NCBI RefSeq assembly: GCF_013041615.1
Contig: NZ_JABEPQ010000003.1
Coordinates: 248,001-312,000, forward strand
Direction: 5' to 3'
Source: Knoellia koreensis
GTDB lineage: Bacteria > Actinomycetota > Actinomycetes > Actinomycetales > Dermatophilaceae
Length of the DNA: 64,000 nt
Every line of letters begins with the position of its first letter. Position 1 is the stretch's first letter. Positions 8,405-16,610 of the stretch are shown in pieces. The notes under the pieces were generated by a model. The model had not been told where the DNA came from. It saw only the letters and a list, made by a program, of their open reading frames with translations, and did no database searches. The position numbers and the translations under genes are program-made.

Positions 8405-9787
8405 TCAGACCTCCTGGGGTGACGAGGCGTTGGCGGCACGGACGGCCGCCTCGTCGAGACGGTAGCGGGCGAGCAGCACGAGGCTCAGCGCGACAAGTGC
8501 CGCGGGGACGAGCGAGAAGCCCAGCGTGATGGCCATGACGGCCGAACCGGGTTGTGCCGCAGTCGAGTCGGTGGATGAGACGTACCCGCCGAGGGCGAGC
8601 ACCGCGGCATACAGGCCGGGTCCGAGGGCGAGGCCGAGCGTCTCGCCGGCGGTCCACACCCCGGTGAAGACACCGATGCGGTTCTCCCCGGTGCGGGCGG
8701 CGTCGACCGCTGCGACGTCGGGCAGCATCGCCATCGGGAACATCTGAGCCCCCGCGTAACCGACCCCGACCACCGCGACGGCCAGGTAGACCGCGGCCGC
8801 GGGCAGGGACCGGGCGCCCACCAGCGCGAGCGCGCCACCGCCCAGCAGGACCGACGCCACGGCATACCCCCACCGCTTGCCTCGCCGCGCACCCAGCCGC
8901 TCCCACAGGGGTGTCACGAGGATCGCGGGGGCCACGAAGCAGACGAAGAGCAGGGTCGAGGCCGACGAGCTGCCGAGGACGTGCCGGGCCACGTAGTCGA
9001 CACCGGCGAGCATCGCCCCGGTCGCGAGTGCCTGGAGCACGAAGGTGCCCAACAGGACGCGAAAGTCCTTGGCACCAGCGACGATTCGCAGCTGGTCGCG
9101 CAACATCCCGCCAGTTCGGTGGACGCGTCCGACCGGCGCCGACGCCGTGCCCCGCCACGCGCCGACGACCCCGACGAGGATCAGCAGCGCCACCACGACC
9201 CCCATGACGCGGTAGCCCTGGGCCGGCCCGACCGCGTCGCGGATGGCCGGCGCCGAGGCACCGCTGACGAGGATGGCGAAGGCCAGCACGGCCACCCGCC
9301 AGGTCATGAGCCGCGTGCGTTCGGCGTAGTCGTCGGTGATCTCGGCGGGCATCGCGACGTAGGGCACCTGGAAGAACGCGTAGGCGGTGGCACACGCGAG
9401 GAAGGCCACGACCACCCAGACCGCCGCCAACGCCTCCGGCGACGACGGGCCGCCGAACAGCACCGCGAAACAGGCCGCGAGCGCCACCCCGGCCCGGATG
9501 AGGAACGGTCGGCGCGGCCCGGCCGCCGAGACGTGGTGGTCGCTGATGCGCCCCGCGACCGGGTTGAGCACGACGTCCCAGGCCTTGGGCAGGAACACGA
9601 TCCCGCCCGCGAGCCCGGCCGCGACCCCGAGCCGGTCGGTGAGGTACGGCAGCAGGAGCAGGCCGGGCACGGTGCCGAACGCACCCGTCGCGACCGACCC
9701 CGCGGCATACCCGCGCACGACCCTGCCGGGGAGGCGGCCCCGGGGACCCTCCGGGAGGCGACCGGCGGCGCCGACGGCATGGCTCAC
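8405..9787 (-). CDS. GPH/MelB-type MFS transporter
   Basis: 460 aa with about 12 predicted helices. The N-terminal part (GTVPGLLLLPYLTDRLGV, KAWDVVLNPVAGRISD, GPRRPFLIRAG) matches the glycoside-pentoside-hexuronide:cation symporter family (MFS_2), including the conserved Asp in helix 2 and the basic loop after it. Members move sugars or other small molecules with Na+ or H+. It is translationally coupled to the downstream PLP enzyme (1-bp gap), so its cargo is probably the substrate or product of that enzyme and not a sugar by default. It is divergent from a DHA2 transporter across only 53 bp. Confidence 0.82.
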   Translation of the reverse strand: MSHAVGAAGRLPEGPRGRLPGRVVRGYAAGSVATGAFGTVPGLLLLPYLTDRLGVAAGLAGGIVFLPKAWDVVLNPVAGRISDHHVSAAGPRRPFLIRAGVALAACFAVLFGGPSSPEALAAVWVVVAFLACATAYAFFQVPYVAMPAEITDDYAERTRLMTWRVAVLAFAILVSGASAPAIRDAVGPAQGYRVMGVVVALLILVGVVGAWRGTASAPVGRVHRTGGMLRDQLRIVAGAKDFRVLLGTFVLQALATGAMLAGVDYVARHVLGSSSASTLLFVCFVAPAILVTPLWERLGARRGKRWGYAVASVLLGGGALALVGARSLPAAAVYLAVAVVGVGYAGAQMFPMAMLPDVAAVDAARTGENRIGVFTGVWTAGETLGLALGPGLYAAVLALGGYVSSTDSTAAQPGSAVMAITLGFSLVPAALVALSLVLLARYRLDEAAVRAANASSPQEV

Positions 9788-9840
9788 CTCACGCAGCGTA
9801 GGGGTGCCGCGACGTCGGCGGGCGGCAATACGGTTGCCCC

Positions 9841-11331
9841 ATGGCCGACCCCACCACCGCGACCCGTCCCGGCACCGACCTTCCCGACGGGTACCGGCCC
9901 TGGCCGGCGCTGTGGGCCATGGTCATCGGCTTCTTCATGATCCTCGTCGACTCGACCATCGTGTCGATCGCGACTCCGGCGATCATGCGCGGGCTCGACG
10001 CGGGCGTCGACTCGGTGCTGTGGGTCACCAGTGCCTACCTGTTGGCGTATGCCGTGCCGTTGCTGATCACGGGCCGGCTCGGCGACCGGGTGGGGCCCAA
10101 GAACCTCTACCTCGCCGGGCTCGCCGTCTTCACGCTGGCATCGCTGTGGTGCGGGCTGACGGGCAGCATCACCGAGCTCGTCATCGCGCGCGTGGTGCAG
10201 GGACTGGGCGCCTCGATGATGACGCCGCAGACGATGACCGTGATCACGCGGACGTTCCCGGCGGCGTCGCGCGGGCAGGCGATGTCGCTCTGGGGAGCCA
10301 CTGCCGGTGTTGCGACGCTCGTGGGGCCGCTGCTCGGTGGCGTGCTCGTCGACGGCCCCGGGTGGGAGTGGATCTTCTTCATCAACGTGCCGGTGGGGCT
10401 CATCGCGTTCGCGCTCGCGTGGCGGCTGGTGCCGACCCTCCAGACCCACTCGCACTCCTTCGACCTGGTGGGGGTGGCGTTGTCGGCGGTCGGCATGTTC
10501 CTGCTCGTCTTCGGCATCCAGGAGGGCGAGACCTACGACTGGGGCACGATCACCGGGTTCATCACGGTCAAGCGGCTCATCGCCGCCGGCATCATCGTCA
10601 TGGTGGTCTTCGTCTGGTGGCAGAGCCGGATCAAGCGGGAACCGTTGGTGCCGTTGGGCATCTTTCGCGACCGCAACTTCTCGCTGTCCAACCTCGCCAT
10701 CACGACGGTCGGTTTCGCAATCACGGCCTTCGCCTTCCCATTCACGCTCTTCGCCCAGCTGGTGCTCGGACTCAGCCCGACCCGGGCAGCCCTGCTCACC
10801 GTGCCCACGGCGGTCGTGTCGGTCATCGTGGCGCCGTTCGTGGGGCGGCTCGTCGACCGCATGCACCCTCGGGTGATCACGACCTTCGGGTTCGTCGTCG
10901 GGGTGCTGGCCTTCTGGTGGCTGAGCCGGTCGATGACGGCCGGTGCGCCCGCGTGGCACCTGCTCGGCCCGATGGCGCTCGTGGGCCTCGGCACCTCGAC
11001 GATGTTCGCGCCGCTCGCGGCGACCGCGACCCGCAACCTGCCGCTCGCCTCGGCCGGTGCGGGCTCCGGCATCTACAACACGACCCGCCAGGTCGGCGCG
11101 GTCCTCGGCTCGGCCGCCATCGCGGCGGTCATCGAGGCCCGTCTGCGCGCCAACCTCGGCGACGCCGCGGCCGGGTCCGGTGGCATGGCCGGGACCGCCG
11201 GGGTGAAGCTGCCGCCGCAGGTCGCCGACGGCTTCGCGACCGCCATGTCGCAGGCCATGCTGCTGCCGGCAGGGGTGCTCGTGATCGGCCTGGTCGTGGT
11301 GGTCTTCCTCGCCAAGCCCTCCCACCGCTGA
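9841..11331 (+). CDS. DHA2-family (EmrB/QacA) MFS transporter
   Basis: 496 aa, about 14 helices. Diagnostic motifs include MILVDSTIVSIATPAI in helix 1, GRLGDRVGPKNLY after helix 2, RVVQGLGASMMTPQT in helix 4 and GPLLGGVLVDGPGWEWIFFINVP across helices 5-6. Such proteins are proton-driven multidrug or metabolite exporters. The gene is divergent from the GPH transporter and is followed after 3 bp by a small conserved gene, so they probably form a two-gene operon. It lacks the long tail of the homologue at 3.6-5.7 kb. Confidence 0.9.
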   Translation: MADPTTATRPGTDLPDGYRPWPALWAMVIGFFMILVDSTIVSIATPAIMRGLDAGVDSVLWVTSAYLLAYAVPLLITGRLGDRVGPKNLYLAGLAVFTLASLWCGLTGSITELVIARVVQGLGASMMTPQTMTVITRTFPAASRGQAMSLWGATAGVATLVGPLLGGVLVDGPGWEWIFFINVPVGLIAFALAWRLVPTLQTHSHSFDLVGVALSAVGMFLLVFGIQEGETYDWGTITGFITVKRLIAAGIIVMVVFVWWQSRIKREPLVPLGIFRDRNFSLSNLAITTVGFAITAFAFPFTLFAQLVLGLSPTRAALLTVPTAVVSVIVAPFVGRLVDRMHPRVITTFGFVVGVLAFWWLSRSMTAGAPAWHLLGPMALVGLGTSTMFAPLAATATRNLPLASAGAGSGIYNTTRQVGAVLGSAAIAAVIEARLRANLGDAAAGSGGMAGTAGVKLPPQVADGFATAMSQAMLLPAGVLVIGLVVVVFLAKPSHR

Positions 11332-11334
11332 GCC

Positions 11335-11946
11335 GTGCCGCGCGAAGGCCTGCTGCGCTTCACCGGAGAGATCGCCGGGGCCGGCACGACGTCCGGCGTG
11401 CGGTTGGTGGTGGGGCGCTGGCGCGAGTCCCCGTTCGGCGCGTTCGCAGACGTGATGCTGCAGGACGCGACCGGGCACCGCACGCTGCTCGCGCCGACGG
11501 ACGAGGTGGCCGAGTTCGTCTCCGCCACCTACGTCTTCGACGAGGTCGTCGTGGGTCCGGTGGTCGCCGAGGTGGGGTCGGGTGGCTGGCGCGTGCGCGC
11601 CGCTGACCTGCTCGACGTGGCGCTCGAGGTCGGTGGTCGTATGCCGCTCGGCTGGGTCCTGCGCATCCCGCCCGCCAGGCTGGCGACCAGTCCCCTGTGG
11701 GCTGCGGCACTCGACCCCGTGGCCCGGGTGGTGCTGCGCGGGGTGCGCACCCGTGGTTCGGCCGCTGGTGGGCGGAGCGAGTGGTACGGCGCGGTCGACC
11801 AGCACCGGGTCGCCGGGTTGCGCGGCACGTGGCGCGGATCCGACCTGGGGGCGTTGGCCCCGGTCGACCCGCCGTGCTCGTTCGGCTTCTCCTCCACCCC
11901 GACCACACCGTCGGTCACGAGCGTGACGACGACGATCCGCCTCTGA
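11335..11946 (+). CDS. Conserved hypothetical protein
   Basis: 203 aa, GTG start 3 bp after the transporter stop, implying translational coupling. There is no signal peptide or membrane helix; the sequence is mixed beta-strand-like with conserved-looking stretches LRFTGEIAGAGTTSGVRLVVGRW, FADVMLQDATGHRTLLAP and PPCSFGFSSTP. I do not recognise a functional domain. Good codon use and coupling support it as a real gene. It ends 10 bp from the convergent DUF6328 gene. Confidence 0.7.
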   Translation: MPREGLLRFTGEIAGAGTTSGVRLVVGRWRESPFGAFADVMLQDATGHRTLLAPTDEVAEFVSATYVFDEVVVGPVVAEVGSGGWRVRAADLLDVALEVGGRMPLGWVLRIPPARLATSPLWAAALDPVARVVLRGVRTRGSAAGGRSEWYGAVDQHRVAGLRGTWRGSDLGALAPVDPPCSFGFSSTPTTPSVTSVTTTIRL

Positions 11947-11955
11947 GCCCTGGCG

Positions 11956-12489
11956 TCAGGGCAGCCGGCGGTGGCCCTTGGTCATGGCCACGGGCAGCAC
12001 GAGCCAGAAGCCCACGAAGAACAGCGCCGCACCTCCCACGGCCGCAATGGCCGGGCCGGTGCCGACGACGACGGAGAAGATCAGCGCCAGCACCGACGCC
12101 ACCGTGACGGCAAGGACCACGAGCCCGGCCTTGGCGATGCGGTCACCGGCCGTCACCAGAGTGGTCTTGGCATGCCGCCGGAACAGTGCCCGGTGCATGG
12201 CCACGGGCGACACGATGAGCCCGGTCGCGGCGACCGACAGCACGACGGTCCACAGGTAGAGCAGCTTCTGGTCGTCGGTGAGCGACTCGAAGCGCTGCTG
12301 GAACGGCAGGGTCAGCAGGAAGCCGGACAACAGCTGCACCCCGGTCTGGGTGACGCGCAGTTCCTGCAACAGCTCGTTCCAGTTGCGGTCCGACCGCTCC
12401 GCCGGCGTCTCGTCGCGCTCGGCGGGCCGGGTCTCCTCGCGCACGCCCTCCTGCACGCTCGCGTGCTGGTCATCGTCTCCGGCGCCCAT
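11956..12489 (-). CDS. DUF6328-type four-helix membrane protein
   Basis: 177 aa from ATG at 12489. The charged N-terminal 50 residues (EETPAERSDRNWNELLQELRV) precede about four transmembrane helices (VQLLSGFLLTLPFQ, LLYLWTVVLSVAATGLIV, AGLVVLAVTVASVLALIF, AVGGAALFFVGFWLVLPVA). The NWNELLQELRVTQTG signature followed by LLTLPFQ is that of DUF6328, a membrane family of unknown function common in Actinobacteria. An in-frame upstream Met at 12558 is less likely because the region before 12489 contains the divergent aminotransferase promoter. Confidence 0.75.
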   Translation of the reverse strand: MGAGDDDQHASVQEGVREETRPAERDETPAERSDRNWNELLQELRVTQTGVQLLSGFLLTLPFQQRFESLTDDQKLLYLWTVVLSVAATGLIVSPVAMHRALFRRHAKTTLVTAGDRIAKAGLVVLAVTVASVLALIFSVVVGTGPAIAAVGGAALFFVGFWLVLPVAMTKGHRRLP

Positions 12490-12605
12490 GCACCCACTCT
12501 GGCGTACCCCGCCCGGCCACGCGAGGTGCGCGGGCACGCGAACTGTGCCGGACGGCATACGGGATGGTCCGCCGTGAGCGACCCGCCCACTGACACACTG
12601 GCGTC

Positions 12606-13835
12606 GTGCGCCGAATCACCCAGTCCCGCAAGCTGCATCAGGTCCGTTATGACGTGCGCGGACCGATCCTCGTCGAGGCCCAGCGGCTCGAGGCCGAGGG
12701 GCACAAGATCCTCAAGCTCAACATCGGCAACCCCGAGCCGTTCGGGTTCGAGGCGCCCGACGCGATCCTGCAGGACATGGTCCACCACCTGCCGACGTCG
12801 CAGGGCTACAGCGACTCGCGGGGCATCTACTCGGCCCGCACGGCGGTGGCGCACTACTACCAGTCGCGGGGGCTGACCGACACGCACGTCGACGACGTCT
12901 TCATCGGCAACGGCGTCTCCGAGCTGATCTCGATGGTGCTGACGGCGTTCGTCGACGAGGGCAACGAGGTGCTGGTGCCCGCGCCCGACTACCCGCTGTG
13001 GACCGGCGCGGTCACGCTGGCGGGTGGGACGCCGGTCCACTACCGCTGCGACGAGGCCAACGGGTGGAACCCCGACCTCGAGGACATCGAGTCCAAGATC
13101 ACCGGGAACACCCATGCGCTGGTCGTCATCAACCCGAACAACCCGACGGGCGCCGTCTACAGCGAGGAGACGGTGCGGGGTCTCGTCGACATCGCGCGGC
13201 GGCACGACCTGGTCCTGATGTCGGACGAGATCTACGAGAAGATCCTGTTCGGGGACAACGACTTTCAGCCGGTGCACCACCACACGGCGACGTATGCCGG
13301 TGACGACGTCCTGTGCCTCACCTTCAGCGGGCTGTCGAAGGCTTATCGCGTGTGCGGCTACCGCGCGGGTTGGGTCATGGTGTCGGGTCCGCGCGAGGCG
13401 GCGGCCGACTTCCTCGAGGGCCTGACCCTGTTGGCCAACATGCGCATGTGCGCCAACGTGCCCGGCCAGCACGCGATCCAGACGGCACTCGGTGGCTACC
13501 AGTCGATCGAGGAGTACATCCATCCCGGTGGTCGGTTCTACGAGCAGAGCAAGCTCGCGTGGCGCCTGCTGAACGAGATCCCCGGGGTGTCGTGCGTCGA
13601 GCCCCACGGAGCGTTGTACTGCTTCCCCCGTCTGGACCCCGAGGTCTACCCGATCGAGGACGACCAGGCGTTCGTCATAGACCTGTTGCGGGAGAAGAAG
13701 ATCCTCGTCACGCACGGCACCGGCTTCAACTGGTTCGAGCCCGACCACTTCCGGCTCGTGACGCTGCCCGACGTCGACACCCTGACCGAGGCGATCGGCC
13801 GGATCGGCGAGTTCCTCGAGACCCGTCGCCGCTGA
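12606..13835 (+). CDS. alaA: PLP-dependent aminotransferase (AlaA-type)
   Basis: 409 aa class I/II aminotransferase, GTG start. The cofactor motifs are NPNNPTG at 176-182, DEIY at 207-210 and SGLSKAYRVCGYR with the Schiff-base Lys at 245. The N-terminus (LHQVRYDVRGPILVEAQRLEAEGHKILKLNIGNPEPF) is characteristic of E. coli AlaA/AlaT-type glutamate-pyruvate aminotransferases, so alanine synthesis from pyruvate is the likely reaction. It is a single gene; it converges with the crcB pair with a 16-bp gap. The symbol is by family resemblance. Confidence 0.85.
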   Translation: MRRITQSRKLHQVRYDVRGPILVEAQRLEAEGHKILKLNIGNPEPFGFEAPDAILQDMVHHLPTSQGYSDSRGIYSARTAVAHYYQSRGLTDTHVDDVFIGNGVSELISMVLTAFVDEGNEVLVPAPDYPLWTGAVTLAGGTPVHYRCDEANGWNPDLEDIESKITGNTHALVVINPNNPTGAVYSEETVRGLVDIARRHDLVLMSDEIYEKILFGDNDFQPVHHHTATYAGDDVLCLTFSGLSKAYRVCGYRAGWVMVSGPREAAADFLEGLTLLANMRMCANVPGQHAIQTALGGYQSIEEYIHPGGRFYEQSKLAWRLLNEIPGVSCVEPHGALYCFPRLDPEVYPIEDDQAFVIDLLREKKILVTHGTGFNWFEPDHFRLVTLPDVDTLTEAIGRIGEFLETRRR

Positions 13836-13851
13836 GCCCTTCGGTCGGCGG

Positions 13852-14223
13852 TCAGGTGACGGCCGCGACGAGGGCCCATCCGGCGGTGCACGCCAGGAGC
13901 CCCGCGGCGAGGCTGCCCGCCACGTAGGCAACCGCGGTCGCGAGTGCACCCTCCTGCGTGAGCCGTACCGCCTCGAACGAGAACGTCGAGAACGTCGTCA
14001 GCGCCCCGCAGAAGCTCGTGCCCACCAGGGTGAGCAGCCATTCCGGCGACGACCCGGCATACACGGCGCTCGCGATGCACCCGAGCACGAGCGAGCCGAT
14101 CACGTTGACCGCGAACGTCCCCCACGGGTAGCGCGTCTCGTGCCGGCTCTGGATCCACAGGTCGGCGAGGTAGCGCGTGGGCGCCCCGACCGCGGCGCCG
14201 AGGACGATGAGTAGCGCTGTCAC
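13852..14223 (-). CDS. crcB: CrcB/FluC fluoride channel subunit
   Basis: 123 aa with four transmembrane helices. The family motifs GTFAVNVIGSLVLG in helix 2 and the break-helix motif GALTTFSTFSFE in helix 3 are both present. FluC channels are dual-topology dimers that let fluoride out of the cytoplasm. Its start overlaps the stop of the second crcB gene by 4 bp, so the two subunits probably form a heterodimer, as in many Gram-positives. Controlled by the fluoride riboswitch ahead of the upstream gene. Confidence 0.92.
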   Translation of the reverse strand: MTALLIVLGAAVGAPTRYLADLWIQSRHETRYPWGTFAVNVIGSLVLGCIASAVYAGSSPEWLLTLVGTSFCGALTTFSTFSFEAVRLTQEGALATAVAYVAGSLAAGLLACTAGWALVAAVT

Positions 14224-14726
14224 TGTGCGCCCTCCCGCACCAAAAGGTGGCGAGTCACCGCGATGGCGGCGGCCGTGGCGGCGAGGCCGCCCACGAGCGT
14301 GACGACGAGGTATGCCGCGGCGGCACCCGGGTGCCCCTCACGCAGCATCTCGTGGAGGTCGAGGGTGTAGGTCGAGAAGGTCGTGAAGCCGCCGAGGACG
14401 CCCACGCCCAGGAACGGCCGCACGAGCCGGGTGGGCTGCATGACCTCGACGACCACGACCATGAGGACGCCGATCAGGAAGGCGCCGACGACGTTGGCGA
14501 TCAGGGTGCTCGTCGCGAACTCGCCTGTGCCGTGAGGGATCAGCTCGGCGAGGCCCCAACGAGCCAGGGCGCCGATGGCGCCGCCGGCCGCGATGGAACC
14601 CACGATGTCCCCGCGCCCGCGCAGGAGGTGGCGCAGCGAGAGGTGCTCGGCAGCGGCCTCGTGTGCCTCGGCGCTGGTGACGTCCGGGTCGATCGGCTCG
14701 CGCGGGGCTGGTGGGTCGATGGGCAT
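14220..14726 (-). CDS. crcB: CrcB/FluC fluoride channel subunit with N-terminal extension
   Basis: 168 aa. Residues about 38-160 are a four-helix CrcB domain with GEFATSTLIANVVGAFLIG and GGFTTFSTYTLD, the fluoride pore signature. The first 37 residues are acidic/Pro-rich cytosolic extension not present in its partner. It is the first gene of the crcB pair, with GGAG just before the ATG; that ribosome site is part of a hairpin controlled by the fluoride aptamer. Confidence 0.92.
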   Translation of the reverse strand: MPIDPPAPREPIDPDVTSAEAHEAAAEHLSLRHLLRGRGDIVGSIAAGGAIGALARWGLAELIPHGTGEFATSTLIANVVGAFLIGVLMVVVVEVMQPTRLVRPFLGVGVLGGFTTFSTYTLDLHEMLREGHPGAAAAYLVVTLVGGLAATAAAIAVTRHLLVREGAQ

Positions 14727-14797
14727 GGCTCTCCTACCGTCTCAGGTAGGGACTGTTGGCGGAATCTCCGCGGTTGTCGGCGAGCCCCACCGCCATC
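14724..14797 (-). promoter_or_regulatory. Fluoride riboswitch (crcB motif) with translational switch
   Basis: Reading the minus strand, GGCGGTGGGGCTCGCC (14794-14779), AACCGC (14775-14770) and GCCAACAGTCCCTACC (about 14760-14745) follow the order of the fluoride aptamer consensus (GGNGATGG..GNNCNCC, AACCG, ..CCTAC). The 3' CCTACC of the aptamer can pair with GGTAGG (14738-14733), which includes the start of the GGTAGGAG ribosome site. Fluoride binding would hold CCTACC in the aptamer and free the ribosome site, turning crcB translation on. Recognised by eye; no covariance search was run. Confidence 0.8.
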
Positions 14798-14843
14798 ACT
14801 CGAGCGGAGTCTAGCCGCGCCTTGCGTGCATTCGCGCTCGACG

Positions 14844-14949
14844 TTCATGTCCCGCAACATGCCGTCGATCGCGAGGCGGATTCCAGAGTCCGCGTTGCAC
14901 TGACCGCTGGAATCCGCCCGATTTTCCACGGCATGTTGCGGGACATGAA
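14844..14949. repeat. 106-bp interrupted inverted repeat
   Basis: Perfect 22-bp outer arms (14844-14865 and 14928-14949) and perfect 12-bp inner arms GGCGGATTCCAG (14875-14886) and CTGGAATCCGCC (14907-14918) are separated by symmetric 9-base internal loops, with a 20-base terminal loop. It lies between the end of the DHA2 gene at 14967 and the fluoride riboswitch, on a strand where it would be transcribed after the exporter. It is far longer than a normal terminator and has no T-run; a structured RNA or a small palindromic mobile element is possible. Confidence 0.7.
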
Positions 14950-14966
14950 GTGCTGGCAGCGGAGCC

Positions 14967-16508
14967 TCAGTGGGCCGCGGGTGCGCCCTCCTGGGGTGCA
15001 TTCGCCGGGAGCGCCCGGGCGACGACTGCGCCGACCAGGAGCAGGACCACCAGCAGACCGAGCGCCACCTGGAACGCAGGCCGGAACATGTCCACGGGCA
15101 CCCGCGACGCATTCGACTCGACCACCGAGAAGAACACCGACCCGACCGCAGCCACACCTGCGGCGCCGGCCAGCTGACCGGTCGTGCTGAACAGCCCCGA
15201 CGCCGAGCCGGCCTTGGTCACCGGCACGTCCGCCAGCGCGAAGACGCCGATCGGCGACACCATCAGCCCGAAGCCCGCGCCCGAGACGAGGAACGCCGGC
15301 AGGAACGCCCACACCGATGTCGCAGCGTCAGCGCCGTGCACGGTCACAGCCATCAGCCCCGCACCAGCCGCCCAGGTGATCGCACCGAGCTGGAGCACCC
15401 GCCGCCCGATCCTCGGCGCCAGCACCGCAACCGCCAGCCCGGCGAAGACCGTCGTCGTCAGCGCGAACGGCATCCCGGCGAGACCGGCCTTGAGCACCGA
15501 CCAGCCGAGCCCGGCCTGCAGGTAGATGGTCTGGCACAGGAAGTACGACGCCATCGCCATGAACAACACCGCGTTGAGCACCGTGCCGGCGGCGAACCCA
15601 CGCCCGCGGTAGAGGCTCAGCGCCACGAGTGGCTCCCGCCCCGCCCGCTCGGCCCGCAGCTGCGCCCGCACGAACCCGGCCAGCACGACCACGCCCGCCG
15701 CCATCGCGGCATACACCCACGTCGGCCACCCGAGCTCGCGGCCGAGCGTCAACGGGTAGAGCACGGCGAAGAGCCCGGCAGCCAGCACCAGCACCCCGCC
15801 CACATCGATCCGGGGAGCTACTGCCGCAACGGATTCCGGGACCCAGCGCAAAGCCGCCACGATCGCGAGCACCCCGAACGGGACGTTGATCAGGAAGATC
15901 GAACGCCACCCGAGACCGGCGACGTCGACCTCGGTCAGCACACCGCCGAGCACCGGGCCCAGCACTGCAGAGAGACCGGCGAGCCCGGTGAACATGCCCA
16001 TCGCCTTCGCGCGCTCCTCCGGCCGGTACATCACCTGCAGGCTCGACAGCACCTGCGGGATCATCGCGGCGGCGGCCAGCCCCTGCAGCGCCCGGAACGC
16101 GACGAGCAGCTCGGCGTTCGGCGCGAAGCCGCACGCCGCCGACGTCACCGTGAAGCCCACCAGCCCTGCGAGGAACACCCGCTTGCGGCCGAACAGATCA
16201 CCGAGCCGCGAGCCGGTGATGAGGCCCAGCGCGAAGGCCAGCGGGTAGGCCGCGACCATCCACTGGAGCTGGGTCGCGCTCGCCTTGAGGCCGGCCTCGA
16301 TGGTCGGCAGCGCGACGTTGACGACCGTGGTGTCGAGCAGCTCCATGGTCGAGGCGAGGAAGAGGCTGAGCAGCGCGATGGTGCGCGCCCGGCCGGTCGG
16401 CAGCGGCCCGTGCCGCCCCTCGCGCGACGTGACGGATTCCGTTGCTGCGTATGCCGTGTTGCTTGCTTCCGGCGCCGCCTCGCGGAGCGCTGTGGTGGTC
16501 GTTGTCAT
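14967..16508 (-). CDS. DHA2-family MFS exporter
   Basis: 513 aa, about 14 helices, with LDTTVVNVALPTIEAGL in helix 1, GSRLGDLFGRKRVFLAG after helix 2, FRALQGLAAAAMIPQVL in helix 4 and GPVLGGVLTEVDVAGLGWRSIFLINVPFG in helices 5-6. Proton-coupled multidrug or antibiotic efflux is the family role. It is divergent from the WYL regulator 102 bp away with a dyad between them, so the WYL protein is its probable regulator. The 106-bp inverted repeat follows its stop codon. Confidence 0.9.
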   Translation of the reverse strand: MTTTTTALREAAPEASNTAYAATESVTSREGRHGPLPTGRARTIALLSLFLASTMELLDTTVVNVALPTIEAGLKASATQLQWMVAAYPLAFALGLITGSRLGDLFGRKRVFLAGLVGFTVTSAACGFAPNAELLVAFRALQGLAAAAMIPQVLSSLQVMYRPEERAKAMGMFTGLAGLSAVLGPVLGGVLTEVDVAGLGWRSIFLINVPFGVLAIVAALRWVPESVAAVAPRIDVGGVLVLAAGLFAVLYPLTLGRELGWPTWVYAAMAAGVVVLAGFVRAQLRAERAGREPLVALSLYRGRGFAAGTVLNAVLFMAMASYFLCQTIYLQAGLGWSVLKAGLAGMPFALTTTVFAGLAVAVLAPRIGRRVLQLGAITWAAGAGLMAVTVHGADAATSVWAFLPAFLVSGAGFGLMVSPIGVFALADVPVTKAGSASGLFSTTGQLAGAAGVAAVGSVFFSVVESNASRVPVDMFRPAFQVALGLLVVLLLVGAVVARALPANAPQEGAPAAH

Positions 16509-16572
16509 CGTTCTCTCCCGGGTGGAGGTCTGCGGTACTTCTTCGGTCGTTGACGACGCTAGGGATGATTCC

Positions 16573-16587
16573 GGTCAGTTTCTGACC
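16573..16587. promoter_or_regulatory. Dyad between divergent exporter and WYL regulator genes
   Basis: GGTCAGTTTCTGACC (6-bp arms, 3-bp spacer) is the only clear dyad in the 102-bp divergent gap and lies 24 bp upstream of the WYL start. It is a plausible shared operator for both promoters. Confidence 0.5.
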
Positions 16588-16610
16588 TGATGGTGAGAGA
16601 CTCTTGATCC

